NCBI RefSeq assembly: GCF_007859735.1
Contig: NZ_SIHI01000004.1
Location: 373-64,372, forward strand
Reading direction: 5' to 3'
Length of the DNA: 64,000 bases
Origin: Thalassoglobus neptunius
Lineage (GTDB): Bacteria; Planctomycetota; Planctomycetia; Planctomycetales; Planctomycetaceae
Shown here piece after piece: positions 18,704 through 30,600 of this stretch. The position numbers and the translations under genes were made by a program. The notes under the pieces are model-generated. The model was not told where the DNA came from, did no database searches, and saw only the letters and a list, made by a program, of their open reading frames with translations. Within the stretch, counting starts at the first letter, position 1; each line of letters begins with the position of its first letter.

Positions 18704-20323
18704 ATGACGATTGCACTCTCCAGCCAGCGTCGAGTCTTCCGCCGGTCTGCCATCATCCTGCAGGGATTGATCGTCGTCCAGTTGTTAATTGTTGTTGGAG
18801 TTTCGTCAGTCGCAACCGCGCAGGAGATTGCGAACGCACCTGTGTCGCAGTACTGCGAAATTCAGTTTCTGGACGCGGAAACCGATCGCCCGATTCCGTT
18901 AATCACAGCGACAACGACTCACGGCGTCCGCTACATTTCCGACAATCAGGGGCGCATCGCCTATTTCGAACCGGGCCACAATGGGCAAGCTGTTTTCTTC
19001 AGACTCGAAACCCATGGATATCGTGTACCGGTGGACGGCCTCGGTTCCGAAGGAGTTCGTGTACAGATCGAAGCAGGAGCGCGTCGAACGATTCGGTTGC
19101 ACCGTGACAACCTCGCAGAACGTCTCTATCGAATCACCGGGGCAGATCTTCTCAGAGACTCGATTCTGCTCGAAAGAACACTGAACGAATCGTCTTCCCC
19201 TGCAAAGTCGGGCGTTGTCGGACAGGATTCGGTTCAAGTCGCTGAGTTTCAGAATCAACTCTACTGGTCCTGGGGAGACACTTCGCGGTTGTCCTATCCG
19301 CTCGGGATGTTCCGAACAGCTGGGGCAACATCGCCACTTCCCGAAAATAGTGAACGTTCCCCTTCAGAAGGAATCGATCTGACGTATTTCGAAGACGAAT
19401 CAGGGTTCGTCCGACCGATGGTCGAGCTTGAAGATCCCGAAGGGGTGGTCTGGATCGAAGGAGTCTGCGTCGTTAAAGACGACGACGGAGCCGAAAAACT
19501 CGTCGCGTCGTTTTCACAGCGGCGAGATCTTGCGAATGAAATCTCGCATGGAATGTTAACTTTTCATCCCGATGATCAGGTTTTTAGAAAGACAACCTCT
19601 TTAAGTAAATCACAGAGATGGCAGTTTCTTAAGAATCATCCGGTTCAGGTGAACGCGGACGGCAAGGAATGGCTCTACTCCGGGATTCCGATTCCTGTCA
19701 CTCGTGTCCCCGCCGCGTATGATTCGGTGATGAACCTCGAGGCTTATGAATCCTGGTCGTGTATCGACACATCATCTAAAACCGACACGCCGCAACCTCG
19801 CCGAAACGAAAACGGAGAACTCGACTGGCGCTGGCAAATCAGCCTGCCTGTGAGTTCCCAACTGGAGTCCGACTGGCTGAAACAGGCACAAATTTCCGCC
19901 GATGAAGCATGGTATCTGCCTGAAGATTCCAGCAATCCCGGCCGACGAATTCGACTGCATACCGGGTCAGTCTATTGGAATGCCTTTCGTGGACGATGGG
20001 TGATGGTTGCCAGTGAGTTCGACACTCGACAGAATGCCCCCTCCCACCTTGGAGAAATCTGGTACTCCGAAGCGAATCAACCGGAAGGTCCTTACAAGAC
20101 GGCAATCAAAATACTGACGCATCACCGTCAATCTTTTTACAACAGCTGCCAGCATCCATTTTTAAGTCAAGACTCTCATCGCGTGATTTACTTCGAAGGA
20201 ACATATACAAACATGTTTACTTCGTCTCCGGCAACTCCTCGATATAATTACAACCAAATCATGTACCGACTGGATCTCCAACATCCGCAGATTGAAAGAG
20301 TCTTCGGACCTCCAGCAGGTTAG
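18704..20323 (+). CDS. Secreted protein, carboxypeptidase-regulatory-like domain plus propeller-like region
   Basis: I do not recognise an experimentally defined family. The ATG at 18704 is chosen because GAGGTG (18689-18694) sits 9 bases upstream; an in-frame GTG at 18692 lies inside that site. Signal peptide near residues 16-40 (GLIVVQLLIVVGVSSVATAQ). Residues about 50-115 look like a small CNA-B/carboxypeptidase-regulatory beta-sandwich (CEIQFLDAETDRPIPLITAT). The rest has WSWGDTSR, LASFSQRRDLANE-like and WMVASEFDTRQNAPSHLGEI stretches reminiscent of five-bladed glycosidase-like propellers. Next to an esterase, it may act on extracellular glycans; this is inference. Confidence 0.7.
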   Translation: MTIALSSQRRVFRRSAIILQGLIVVQLLIVVGVSSVATAQEIANAPVSQYCEIQFLDAETDRPIPLITATTTHGVRYISDNQGRIAYFEPGHNGQAVFFRLETHGYRVPVDGLGSEGVRVQIEAGARRTIRLHRDNLAERLYRITGADLLRDSILLERTLNESSSPAKSGVVGQDSVQVAEFQNQLYWSWGDTSRLSYPLGMFRTAGATSPLPENSERSPSEGIDLTYFEDESGFVRPMVELEDPEGVVWIEGVCVVKDDDGAEKLVASFSQRRDLANEISHGMLTFHPDDQVFRKTTSLSKSQRWQFLKNHPVQVNADGKEWLYSGIPIPVTRVPAAYDSVMNLEAYESWSCIDTSSKTDTPQPRRNENGELDWRWQISLPVSSQLESDWLKQAQISADEAWYLPEDSSNPGRRIRLHTGSVYWNAFRGRWVMVASEFDTRQNAPSHLGEIWYSEANQPEGPYKTAIKILTHHRQSFYNSCQHPFLSQDSHRVIYFEGTYTNMFTSSPATPRYNYNQIMYRLDLQHPQIERVFGPPAG

Positions 20324-20359
20324 CGGTCACTTCATCACAACAACTTCCAGAGACTCTCT

Positions 20360-21688
20360 ATGAAACTGTCGAACTCGCTTTGTCTTGTTGCGATCGCCTG
20401 CTTTGCAGCTGTTCCCGAAACGACTCACGCAGCTGTGAACTCGATTGCCGAGATCCATCAAGTCCTGCATCACGATGAACTCGATGCAGCGACCGCCACG
20501 GAAATTGCGGACTATATTCGCAATCGATACAAGGGACAGGATCTTTCCCGGGGAAGGCATCGGACACTGATTCAGAGAACAGAAAGCGGAGGAGGAATTG
20601 CCCTTTGGGTCCTCGAGGCTCCTGCGACAGACAATGTCTCCGTCGTGGCTGAGAAAGATCGCCGATGGCAAATGCGTCGTCTTCCTGAAACCGGTTTGTG
20701 GGTTTGGACTGAGGAATTTCCGAATTTCTCTTCTGTCCATTTCCGCTTCGACGTCAATGGAAAACGGATTGGTGGGGGACGTGAAGGCCGCTTCGGATTT
20801 GAAAGCTATGAGTGGCAGCCTGAAAGTCTTGAACAACCCGGTACACCCAAAGGGATTCTCACGAAAATGCCGTCTCACACGGGCAAAACGTACTTTCCTG
20901 GAGTGCAGCGTGACTGGTGGGTTTACGTCCCTGCTCAATATCAACCGAACCCCAATCAGCCTGCCAAGCTCATCGTATTTAATGACGGCGGAGGCTTTAT
21001 TCGAGGAGAAGGAAATGCCTGCACCGTTCTCGACAACCTCATTCACCTCCGCAAGATTCCCGTGATGATCGCTGTCTTCGTGAACCCTGGAAAGATGCCC
21101 GGAGGCGGAAGCAATCGTGGGAATGAGTACGACACCTGCACTCCCCGCTTCGCAACTTTCCTCGATGAAGAACTTCTTCCCATCGTCCGAGAGAAGTACA
21201 CCATCTCTGACGATCCGTGGGATCACGCCATTTGTGGAAGTTCATCAGGCGCAAGCTGCGCCTTCACAGCAGCCTGGCACCGCAACGATCTCTTTCAACG
21301 CGTCATCAGTTTTGTTGGAAGCTATTGCGATTTCCGGGGCCTGCAAGACTACCCGCAATATGGCGATCAGCATCTGCTGGACGGAAACAAATTCGGTCCG
21401 TGGAAGACAGCCCACGACTACCCTGCCCTGATTCGAAAAACGGACCCTCGCAAGCAGATCAAAATCTTTCTCCAGGACGGAGAAAACGATCTCGATAACC
21501 AGCTTGGAAACTGGTTCGAAAACAATCAGCGGATGGCCTCCGCTCTCAACTATGCGGGCTATGACTACTGGTTCGTGGCTGGTCAGGGAATGCATTCCAA
21601 GAAACATGGAATGTCGCTCCTTCCGGAAATTCTCGTCTGGCTCTGGTCAGATTCGGAAGGGCAACCCCAACAGCAGAAAGCCGAGTGA
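20360..21688 (+). CDS. Secreted esterase, enterochelin-esterase-like alpha/beta hydrolase
   Basis: Signal peptide near residues 1-24 (SLCLVAIACFAAVPETTHA). Residues about 70-160 resemble the N-terminal Ig-like cap found in this esterase group (VLEAPATDNVSVV, WVWTEEFPNFSSVHFRF). The hydrolase domain has RDWWVYVPAQY, LIVFNDGGGF, the nucleophile motif ICGSSSGASCAFTAAW (serine in G-S-S-S-G), a DGENDLDN acid region and GQGMHSKKHG, likely the catalytic histidine. Relatives hydrolyse ester bonds such as ferulate, acetate or siderophore esters; the natural substrate is unknown. It begins 36 bp after the propeller-like gene and converges with the giant gene, whose stop is only 10 bp away. Confidence 0.85.
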   Translation: MKLSNSLCLVAIACFAAVPETTHAAVNSIAEIHQVLHHDELDAATATEIADYIRNRYKGQDLSRGRHRTLIQRTESGGGIALWVLEAPATDNVSVVAEKDRRWQMRRLPETGLWVWTEEFPNFSSVHFRFDVNGKRIGGGREGRFGFESYEWQPESLEQPGTPKGILTKMPSHTGKTYFPGVQRDWWVYVPAQYQPNPNQPAKLIVFNDGGGFIRGEGNACTVLDNLIHLRKIPVMIAVFVNPGKMPGGGSNRGNEYDTCTPRFATFLDEELLPIVREKYTISDDPWDHAICGSSSGASCAFTAAWHRNDLFQRVISFVGSYCDFRGLQDYPQYGDQHLLDGNKFGPWKTAHDYPALIRKTDPRKQIKIFLQDGENDLDNQLGNWFENNQRMASALNYAGYDYWFVAGQGMHSKKHGMSLLPEILVWLWSDSEGQPQQQKAE

Positions 21689-21698
21689 ACCGGGAGTC

Positions 21699-24600
21699 CT
21701 ACCAGAACGTTTCGATTCGCTGGCCGTCTAAGAGTCCACGGATGATTTTGATTTCGTCATCAACGTTTTCGAAATGATCAGGCCAGTCCGTGGACTCAAT
21801 GAGCCGAAGTGTTTCATGGGCAGCTTCCAGATTTCCCAAGGCAATCTCCGCATTCGCTCGTCCGATTAGTCCCGCCGGATCGTTTCGATTCAATTCAATG
21901 ACGCGTTCCCAGTGCGGGAGCGACTCCGACCATCGATGTTGACTCATTCGATACTCTGCCAGCTGCTGATGAGTCTTGGGGTCATTGGGCCCTGATTCGA
22001 CGATTGATGTTGCCGCTCGTTCTGCAAGCAGCGGATCGATTCCGGAACGCTGCGCGAGGTCTATGTAAGCTTCCAGGTCATGACGATTGCGATCAATTCG
22101 AATAAGGCGTTGCTTGATTGCGTCTGTTTGATTGCCGGTGGCATCAAACGCTTTGATGAGCATTGTTTGAATTTCGTTATCGTCTGGTGACAGTTCTTCC
22201 GCGAGTTGCAGTTGTTCGATGGCCTTTGAGACCTTCTCGTTCTGCAGCCAGACACTTCCGATTTCCTTGCGGACCAATGGACTATCTGCTCCGAACTCGT
22301 CGGCCCGCCAATCAAGTTCTTCAACAACAAGTTCGAGATCGGACAATTTTGCGATGATCTTTCGGAGGTTCTCGATTGCTGCGTCACGGTTGTTTTGATC
22401 ATGTCCCCAACTGACCACCGCTCCACTGGCTGCATGCAACGCTTTCAACGGCTCCTCAAGTCGAACATAAACGTTCGCAAGTTCTCGATAATACCCCGAG
22501 AGCACTCCGTTCCCGATTCCTCGATCGGGTTGCGACCGCTGATGCAGGGAGATCGCCTCTTCGTAGAATTGAGCCGAAAGTTTGTGACTGCCGACTTCGT
22601 GGAAGACGTTGGCAAGCGGAATCATGTTTTGCTCGACCCATCTCCCGGAACGATGAAAGTGTTCCTCAGCTTCTGCGAGCAGAGTTTCTGTCTCCAGCCA
22701 TTCACCAATTCGAGCATGTGCGCGAATCTGTTGAACCCACAGATTCACATCGTCCGGAAATTGCTTTCGAAGTTCTTTCAGTGTCGGAATGGACTCTCGA
22801 TATTGGTCGATTACGTGAAGATAGTCGACCAGCTTTCTCAACCCGGACTGATCCAGCAATCCTCGGTCAGCTGCTTCGGAAAGTATTGAAGCTGCTGCTT
22901 CGCGTTGATTCAGGCCTTCAAACAAATACTCGGCCGTATACAGGATCGTCCGGGGAGACTCGCTTCGTTTTCTCAAGACCTGCTTTGCCATTCTCACGAA
23001 ATCATCAGTCTTCTCTGACCAGAAGTGACCATAATATCGATGCGTGATCGAACGGTTTTGAGATCGATGCTGTATCAATTCATTTCGCAGCTGATCCAGA
23101 ACGATCTCCAGCAGTCGCTGTTCAATAATTGCAATTCGCTCCCGTTCACTCTCCTTGGATTTCCTCTGTGTCTGTCCACGAAGGCTTCCGATTTTCGTCC
23201 CGAACAGATCCCACGGATCTTGTCTCATGAACATCAGCGACTTCGGAAACTCTTCGAATCGGTCAAGCAGAAACTCCAATGCCACAGCGGGATGAAGAGA
23301 GCTCGACAGATCATCGGCGACCTGATTGATGATGTTCGAATCATTCGATTGAAGGGGGCGAAGCAATTCCGGGAGTTCCTGATTGGCCCAGTTTTCAAAC
23401 CTCTCCATCACGTCTTCATTCGTCGATTGAGAATGACTGCACAGATAGGCGAAGGTGTTCGAGATTTTCAAGAGGATCTCTCGCTGTTCGCGTTCGTTCG
23501 CTTGAGCAGCAAGTTTCTCAAGCCGATCGAGTACCGCACGCGGCAACTCTGATTGTTTTGCGAGGCCCACTCGTGCGTTTTGGCGAAGTGCGCGGTCGTA
23601 GAGTTCTGTCAGATATTCTTCGTAGACCCATTGTTGTTCTTGATTGTCGAGGACGTTTCGCTGTTTGAGAACGAACTGCTCAGCCGCATAAAACTTCCCG
23701 TCTTCTTCCAGAAGTTGGGCATAAGCTCGGACGAGCCCGTTCGACTTCAATGGAATGAATCCGCCATTGCGGTCTGCCAATTCATTGAGTGCGTTCTCGA
23801 AGAATTGGAGGGCATCTTGCTTACGATCCGATTGAGGGAAGCGCAGAGTCGAATAGATCTTCGCAATCTCTGCTCGTTCGTGTGATCCAACTTCAGAGTC
23901 TTCATAAAGACGAAGAAGTTGCGATTCCCGCGTTTCGCGAAGTCGACTGATGTCACGATCGGCGGATTGATGCGAGAGCGTTTCAAACTCCGAGAGGTAA
24001 CTCGCGTACCGCAGGCGCTCGCCGCTTTCCCAATCATGTTGAAATGCTCTCTGTAGCGCTGCCGCAGCCGCTCTTGCATGCGATCCGGGCTGATTCGGTA
24101 CGGTTGCCGCTTTCCATTCGACCATTGCTTCCATGAGATCCAGTGCCCGCAAATCCAGACTCAACGATCTCTCGTTGCTGTCAGCACCTCTCGGGACAAC
24201 TCCGCTACGAATTTGTTGCTGCAACTTTTTCAAGTGCTCGATCAGTTCGTCAGCAGTTGCCTCTTCCTGAAGTTGGTTCAGCATGACATTTCGAAAACTC
24301 CGCAACCCTTCGTACACCCGGTGTTGAGTCGTTCCAAGAATGGCTTCCGGGACGAATTTCAGAAGACGAAAGTCGCGAGTGAGAACGTAAAGCTGCGACA
24401 GCCGACCGTAGTAGGAGCTTGCTGATCCTGATTTTTCAGACAATGCCTGAAGACACAACAACATGTCATCATCGATCGCAGTAGACGATTGTCCGCCCTG
24501 AATCTGGCGAGTTGTCGTGTTCAAATCCCGCAGCAGTTCATTCTCGGACATCGCCCGATAAGAATCGAATCGCGTCTCGCGAGAAAGTTCTCTTTCACCT

Positions 24601-27600
24601 GCAATTAAATACCAATCGCTGAGCAATCGCAGCTCGCTCGCATCCAGTTCACCACTTTCCTGAATGGATTCATAACGCTGAATCGCAGCTTCGATCTCTC
24701 CCTGTTCCGCATGCAGCAGAGTCAGGTGTCGATCCCAAACGTTCCCAGTGGTGCTCGCTGCCCATTGCTTGAGTTGCGTGATCAACTCTTGAGGTCGATC
24801 GAAGACTACTAGCAGCTGGAACTTCAACTGCTTCCACGGTTCGGCAAAGTCAGTGACATGTTCCTGTTCGCCAATGTCTTCCGCCAACTGATTCGATTGT
24901 TCCACCGCTCGCTGAATCTGATCATCGACGAACGACAACAGTTTTTGAATCTGCGTCTCGGGCGTCGACTTGTGAAGCGACAGAGAAGTCACCGTATGCA
25001 GCGCGCGTTCTCGCAGCAGCAAGTCATTCCATCGGGTCCATCTCTCTTCACTGGATTCTGTCGACTCATCGATGTCAGTTTCTGAAGTGTCGAGGAAATC
25101 GCGGTCGTTGATCAATCCCCAGCACTTTGTGAGTGAAGTATCAATCTCTTCACCGAGCATTCCATTCAAGCGAATCCGTTCCAGTTCAACCCATTCATCA
25201 AGCACTGAGTTGTCCGCTCGAAGTTTCTCGCCGAGATTTTTCAATCGCTCGGCGAGCTCTCTGTAAGCATTCTCGACGGCCTGTTGCTGTTGTTCGAAAA
25301 GCTCACTGCGCGTGAGTTCCTGAAGGTCTCCGCGATCCTGATTCCGGGATTGTTCGCTTTGAATTCGGTTCTGAATCAGGGCATCGATGCAACGTTTCAG
25401 AGCCGGAACTTGAGTTTGAATCTTTGTTGGCAGCGGCGCATCGCTTGCAGCCAGATCTTTCCAGACAGCGAAGACTTCGTCCTCAATTTCCGGGGTCCAC
25501 GGTTTCGTGAGAAGCCAATCGAAGAATTGACTGCGAATTGAATTTCGGAAGTCAGTAGGTCCGGAAGAAATCCGTTCCCGGTAAAACTCGAGTGCTTCCT
25601 TCGGGAAATGTTCGTCCAGAAGCTTTTGCAATGACTCTCCCAGGAGATAACGATCCCATTGTCGGGATTCCGACTTCCAACGCTCGTAGCTGTGACTTCT
25701 GATGGTCTGCCATTCTTCGGTCGTGATTTGTCGGATCGCGATATTGTTATCACCGTCAATGACAAGGAGTCGTCCTCGCTGGAGATAAGTCTGAAACTGT
25801 TGCCACTGATCGAGCGTCAGCCCGTCGTTCGCCAGCATTCGCTGAAGAACTTCCCATCGGAATCGGTCTCCCTCATCGGTTTCCGAAAACGAACCGACTG
25901 CTGCAATCGCAGGGACGATTTTTTGGCGGTCCGCATGATCAAGGCAGTACGTCGCTGTCCGCAAGAGTTCGGGCAACCACTTGTTGTCCATTCCATTTGC
26001 TCGGTTGAGACCGTGTCCTCCGCCGAATGCGAATTGGATTGCAGCGTCGACTTTCCTCCGATCCCGTGGCGACAACTCTCCCTTCTGACGGGCAAGAGCG
26101 AGCCACTCTCGGGCGAGATCTTCCGTCTCCTGAATCTGTTCGAGAAAAATTTTGGCTGCAAGATACCGTGCGTAAACGCTTGACGGAGTCGTTTCGACGT
26201 TCATCCATTGATCGAGGAAGGTCAGCAACTCTTCATACTTCCCAGCCTTCGACAAGAGGTCTGCATAGTTTTCACGAAGGCGGATGCGTTCCCCCTCTTG
26301 CCAATGGTCTCCAAGATCAATGCGTTCCGCTAGAAATTGCTCCGCCTCATCTTGCCGACCGTTTCCTGCCAGTCGCTGGGCGTGTGAGATCTGTAAATCA
26401 ACATTGCCCGGATACTCTTCTGTCAACTTCCGCGACAGAGCCATTTCTTCTCCGCCCTGATCCGTCCGATTGAGCACTGCCTGCCACCGCTCATACCAGT
26501 CGAGCATGGCATAATGAGAGTCCGGTTGATGGGCGAAATTTGGCCGAACGTTTTCGACGACCGGGCGATACGGAGGCCACGCAATGATTGGATAGACCTC
26601 GGCTAAAGCATGTTTGACTCGTTCGAGTTCGCCGACCGGACGAAGTCCTTGTTCCGTGCTTGCTGACTCTCCCAACTGCTTCAGGATCTCAACAAGCGTT
26701 TGCCGAGCGTCTTCGTGTCGGCCAGCCACTTTCTCGATCGAAATCCGCATCCATCGGCTTCCTCTCTGATCGACTGCGAGTTCTTCGAGTGCTCGAAGAT
26801 GGTCGAAGACATGAGGCCAGCGTTGCGTCACCCCGTAATGACACATCATGACGAAGTGATCTTCGACGGTCCCTTTCCCCTCTTGGATAGCAGATCGCGC
26901 GACGGAGAGTTTGGGAAGTGGCAGAGTTAACTCGAGAACGTCTTCGCGGCCTTGCATCATCTCTTCGAGTTGCGATTCGAATTGAAACCGTTCGAATTCT
27001 GCGATCTCGTAATTCGTGACTGTCAGGGAATGTTCCGGTCGAGATGGATCAGAAGATTCCACTTCTGTGGCCCACCATCGTCCGGCGATCCGTTCAAAGT
27101 TTCGGAATTCGACTCTCATTTCCACGACGCCGTCGCGAATCCGCTCCCAGTTCAGAAGCACCTTCTTTTGCGGGTCGATTTCGAACTTCAGAATCACTGG
27201 TTCAGATGGATGAGTCAGCCGCAGAATAGTTGACTCGTCTGATTGCGATTCAACATCTGCCGACCAGTTCCAGTATTGTTGCAACAGACTTGCCAGTGAA
27301 TAATCCTGAAGCGGAATCGGAGTTCCCTCTTCAAATTCGTCCGGGGTTTCGAATTTCTGCCCGAGATGCAAAGCGTGAGAAAAGACTCCCCGGGTCGTTC
27401 CCCTTTTCCAGTTAACGACCGCTTGGTGATTGACTCCGCTCTTCAGAGATGCCCAATCTTCAGAGGACCAGACGACGGAGTATTCGCTCTTCGGGACAAG
27501 GCGATCAAAGCGATCATCCCAATTTCGAGCCGACTGCTTGATCTGAATTCCTCCGCTCAACGCATTGAGCGAGTCGATTCGCAGCAGGCTGTCAGCAAGA

Positions 27601-30600
27601 TCGATGGCTTGATCAGACCATGTTTCCGTTTTTTCCGCGGATGGAACGACACGTTGTGCAAAATCGAATTGCGGGAAGAGACGAACCCATGACAGTTGAG
27701 ATTGATGCTGTCGATGAATACCCTGCTGGATGTACGCAAATTTTCCGAGAATCTGTTCTGGACTCATCCTCCTCGACAACTCAGGACGAACGAACAAGTT
27801 GATTTGGCCGGGACTCCGAGCTTCCACACCCAATCCACCTCTGCCACGGTATCCGTCGTACTCAAAGCCATCGACAAACTGAATTCTGGTTCCGGCGTAG
27901 TACTCCTGTCGCCGCAGCGCAGGAAGTTGAATGCCTCTTCCCGAGCCAAGCGAGAGTCCCTTGTCGAGCGACAGCCCGCTGCGATCGTCGAACCACTGAA
28001 CATGGTCTCCCAAAATGGATTCCTGTCGACCTCCGCTCCAGTAGCCTTCAGGCTGTCCGCGACCATTTTCGAAGCGAACACTCGTCCGTCCAAAACGTTC
28101 CGGGTCCGGTAGGGATTCGTACATCTCCCTGTCCCGAAAACCCCGATTCTCTTGTCGAAACATCAAATTTAAGCGGCTGGGGCGCTTATACTCTCTTGTC
28201 TCTCCCCAGTAAAAGCGATTGTCGGAAAGTCCCGGAGATCGAACCGAGCTGCCTCTTGTGCCGAGGTATTCGTTGGCGAGTTCCCCCTCCAATTGGAGTG
28301 AAGACAACCAATTAAAGTCTTCATTTCCTCGACCGTATTGGCTTAAGGACTGTTGAAATTGCCGCACTAACCCGAGCCGCCAGCTTCCGGCGGTCTGCAT
28401 TTGCTTTTGCTTCAACTCCTCAGTCGCAGCACTTTTTCCGTCGGCGAAGAAGCGTTCTCCGTCACGCATCCCGAATCGCTTCTTCACTCCAAAGCGTTCG
28501 CGATCTTCATCCGTTTCGAGGACAAGCAGAGACGTGTACGGTGTGATGATGTGAAACTCTTCCGACAGAGCGATCACTTCGTTCTGGATCTGTTGTGTCG
28601 TCCCCTGTTGCAGGAGATGATCGAGATGAGCCCGAGCCCACAATCTGGGGATGAATGAGTTTCCGTCTTCACTCGGATCGATCTGAATGCGAGCCACGTA
28701 CCGCACAGGCTTGCCGTCTTGCATTCCCGTGACGATCACCTGACCGTGCTGCATTTCTTTTGTCGGAAGAAATCGGCCAACGATCGTTTGTTGCGTTCCC
28801 AAAGGGACGTTCGGAAGCGACTCAGGATAGACAGCTGCGACTCGTACGCCGTGAAAGTCCACTTGAACGTCCTTCAGCCCCGGTGAAGTCAGTTCCTGCA
28901 GAAGATCGATTGCCGCATGTCGGCCTGTCACCTCTCCTGAAATCTGTCGCATCGATCCCGAACCGATTCGACTGAGTCCCGAGAGAACGGTTGACTCATA
29001 CGTTGAGCCCAGACTGACCGCGTGAACAGTGGGAGTGTTATTGAATTCGTTTCGCGAACGTTCTTGCGAGAAGTGCTTCTCAACGAGCCGATTTGCACGC
29101 TGAATAAACTCGGCCGGGTCACTTTCGTGGGTCGTGACGATTCCGTCTCCGAGATAAATGATCTGCGAATTTGCGGAGGCTCTTCGCAGGGCCAACTCGA
29201 ATGCCTGCTCAAGATCGCTCCATCCTAACGAGACTCTTTCCTGAAGTTGTTTTTCCACACGGGCGATCAGTTCAGCATCAGGAACTTCAAACTCTGACGT
29301 GAGCCAATCAGTCGTCACATCCGTGGTGGCAACAAGAACGCGATCCTCGTCTCCAAGCGCTCCGAGCAAAGTCCGAACGAATTCTGATTGCCGCGACCGC
29401 ATCACTTCGTCGATCGACCCGGAAGTGTCGCAGAGAAGAATGATTTCCAGCGGTTCGGAGTTCCCGATGACTGAACGAGACCATTCTCCCCCGATGTCCG
29501 GAGGCATTAGCTGCAGCAGGAAGTAACCATCATCTCCGCGACGATGCGGAATCATGATGACATCGTTCTCTCGCTGGCTGACATCGCAAACGACTTCAAA
29601 ATCAGACTCGGGACGGTATTCCTGGCTGCTGAATTCCAGTTCCGCAGAGTGCTCAGTCAGCGTCGTGCGACACGGATGAGTGGGACAGTCAACAGCACTG
29701 AGAGGAACTCGCGAGTGAATCAGACAGCGGAGACTCAAATTGCGAACAGGATTCTTTTGCAGAAGTTCGCTTCGCAATCCGTAGCTGTAACGGAAACGAT
29801 CTCCTTGAAGCGGCAAGACTTGTGTATAGGTGATTTTGATTCGCTTTTCCGAATGCGGTTCGATAGGAAAAACGCGAGCCTGAAAGATGTTGCCACCGGT
29901 CCACTCCAGAAGTCCCGGATCGCGTTTCTCTCGAAGAATGGTTTCGTAAATCTCCCTCGCCCGCTGCTTTTCGACGATGTCCGCTTCAATCAATTCACCA
30001 TGGATCCACATTCCGAACCCGCTGATGGAAGCATCCTGTGGCAATGGGAAACGGAATTTCCCTTCGAGTCGGGCATTCGTGTGATTAACGAAGGTCTCTT
30101 CAATGGTCGTTCGGGCAATCTGGTCTCGAATTTCAACCGTGACGTGATGTTCGCCGACGGTCAACGGAGTCGATCTCCCATCGACCTCCACGATCAGTTC
30201 TCCGACCGAGTCAGCTGCTTCCGTCCCTTCGTACCCGGCCAACCAGTTCGGTTGCGAAGTGAGTTCGACGACTGAGTTACTTTCATCCACTCGGAACAGT
30301 TGTTTGCCCGCTTGATCGACGATTCTCTTTTTGCGATCGGGACCAACAACCGTCATTTCGGAACTGTTGGCGTCGAGATGCGAGACCTGAAGCCATCCGG
30401 AAGCCAAACGAACTTCGGTCTCTGAGATCAGTTCGACGAGCGATCCGGGTCCAAGAATGAGCGTGTTTCCGGAACGCATCTCCAACGTGACCGCATTCGC
30501 CCCGCGTACATCAGTTCGACACCAGTCCCCTGCCCGCAAAACGACATTTCTGATGATCGGCGTCCAACGTTGATTTCCCAATGGCCGGAGAGAGACTAAC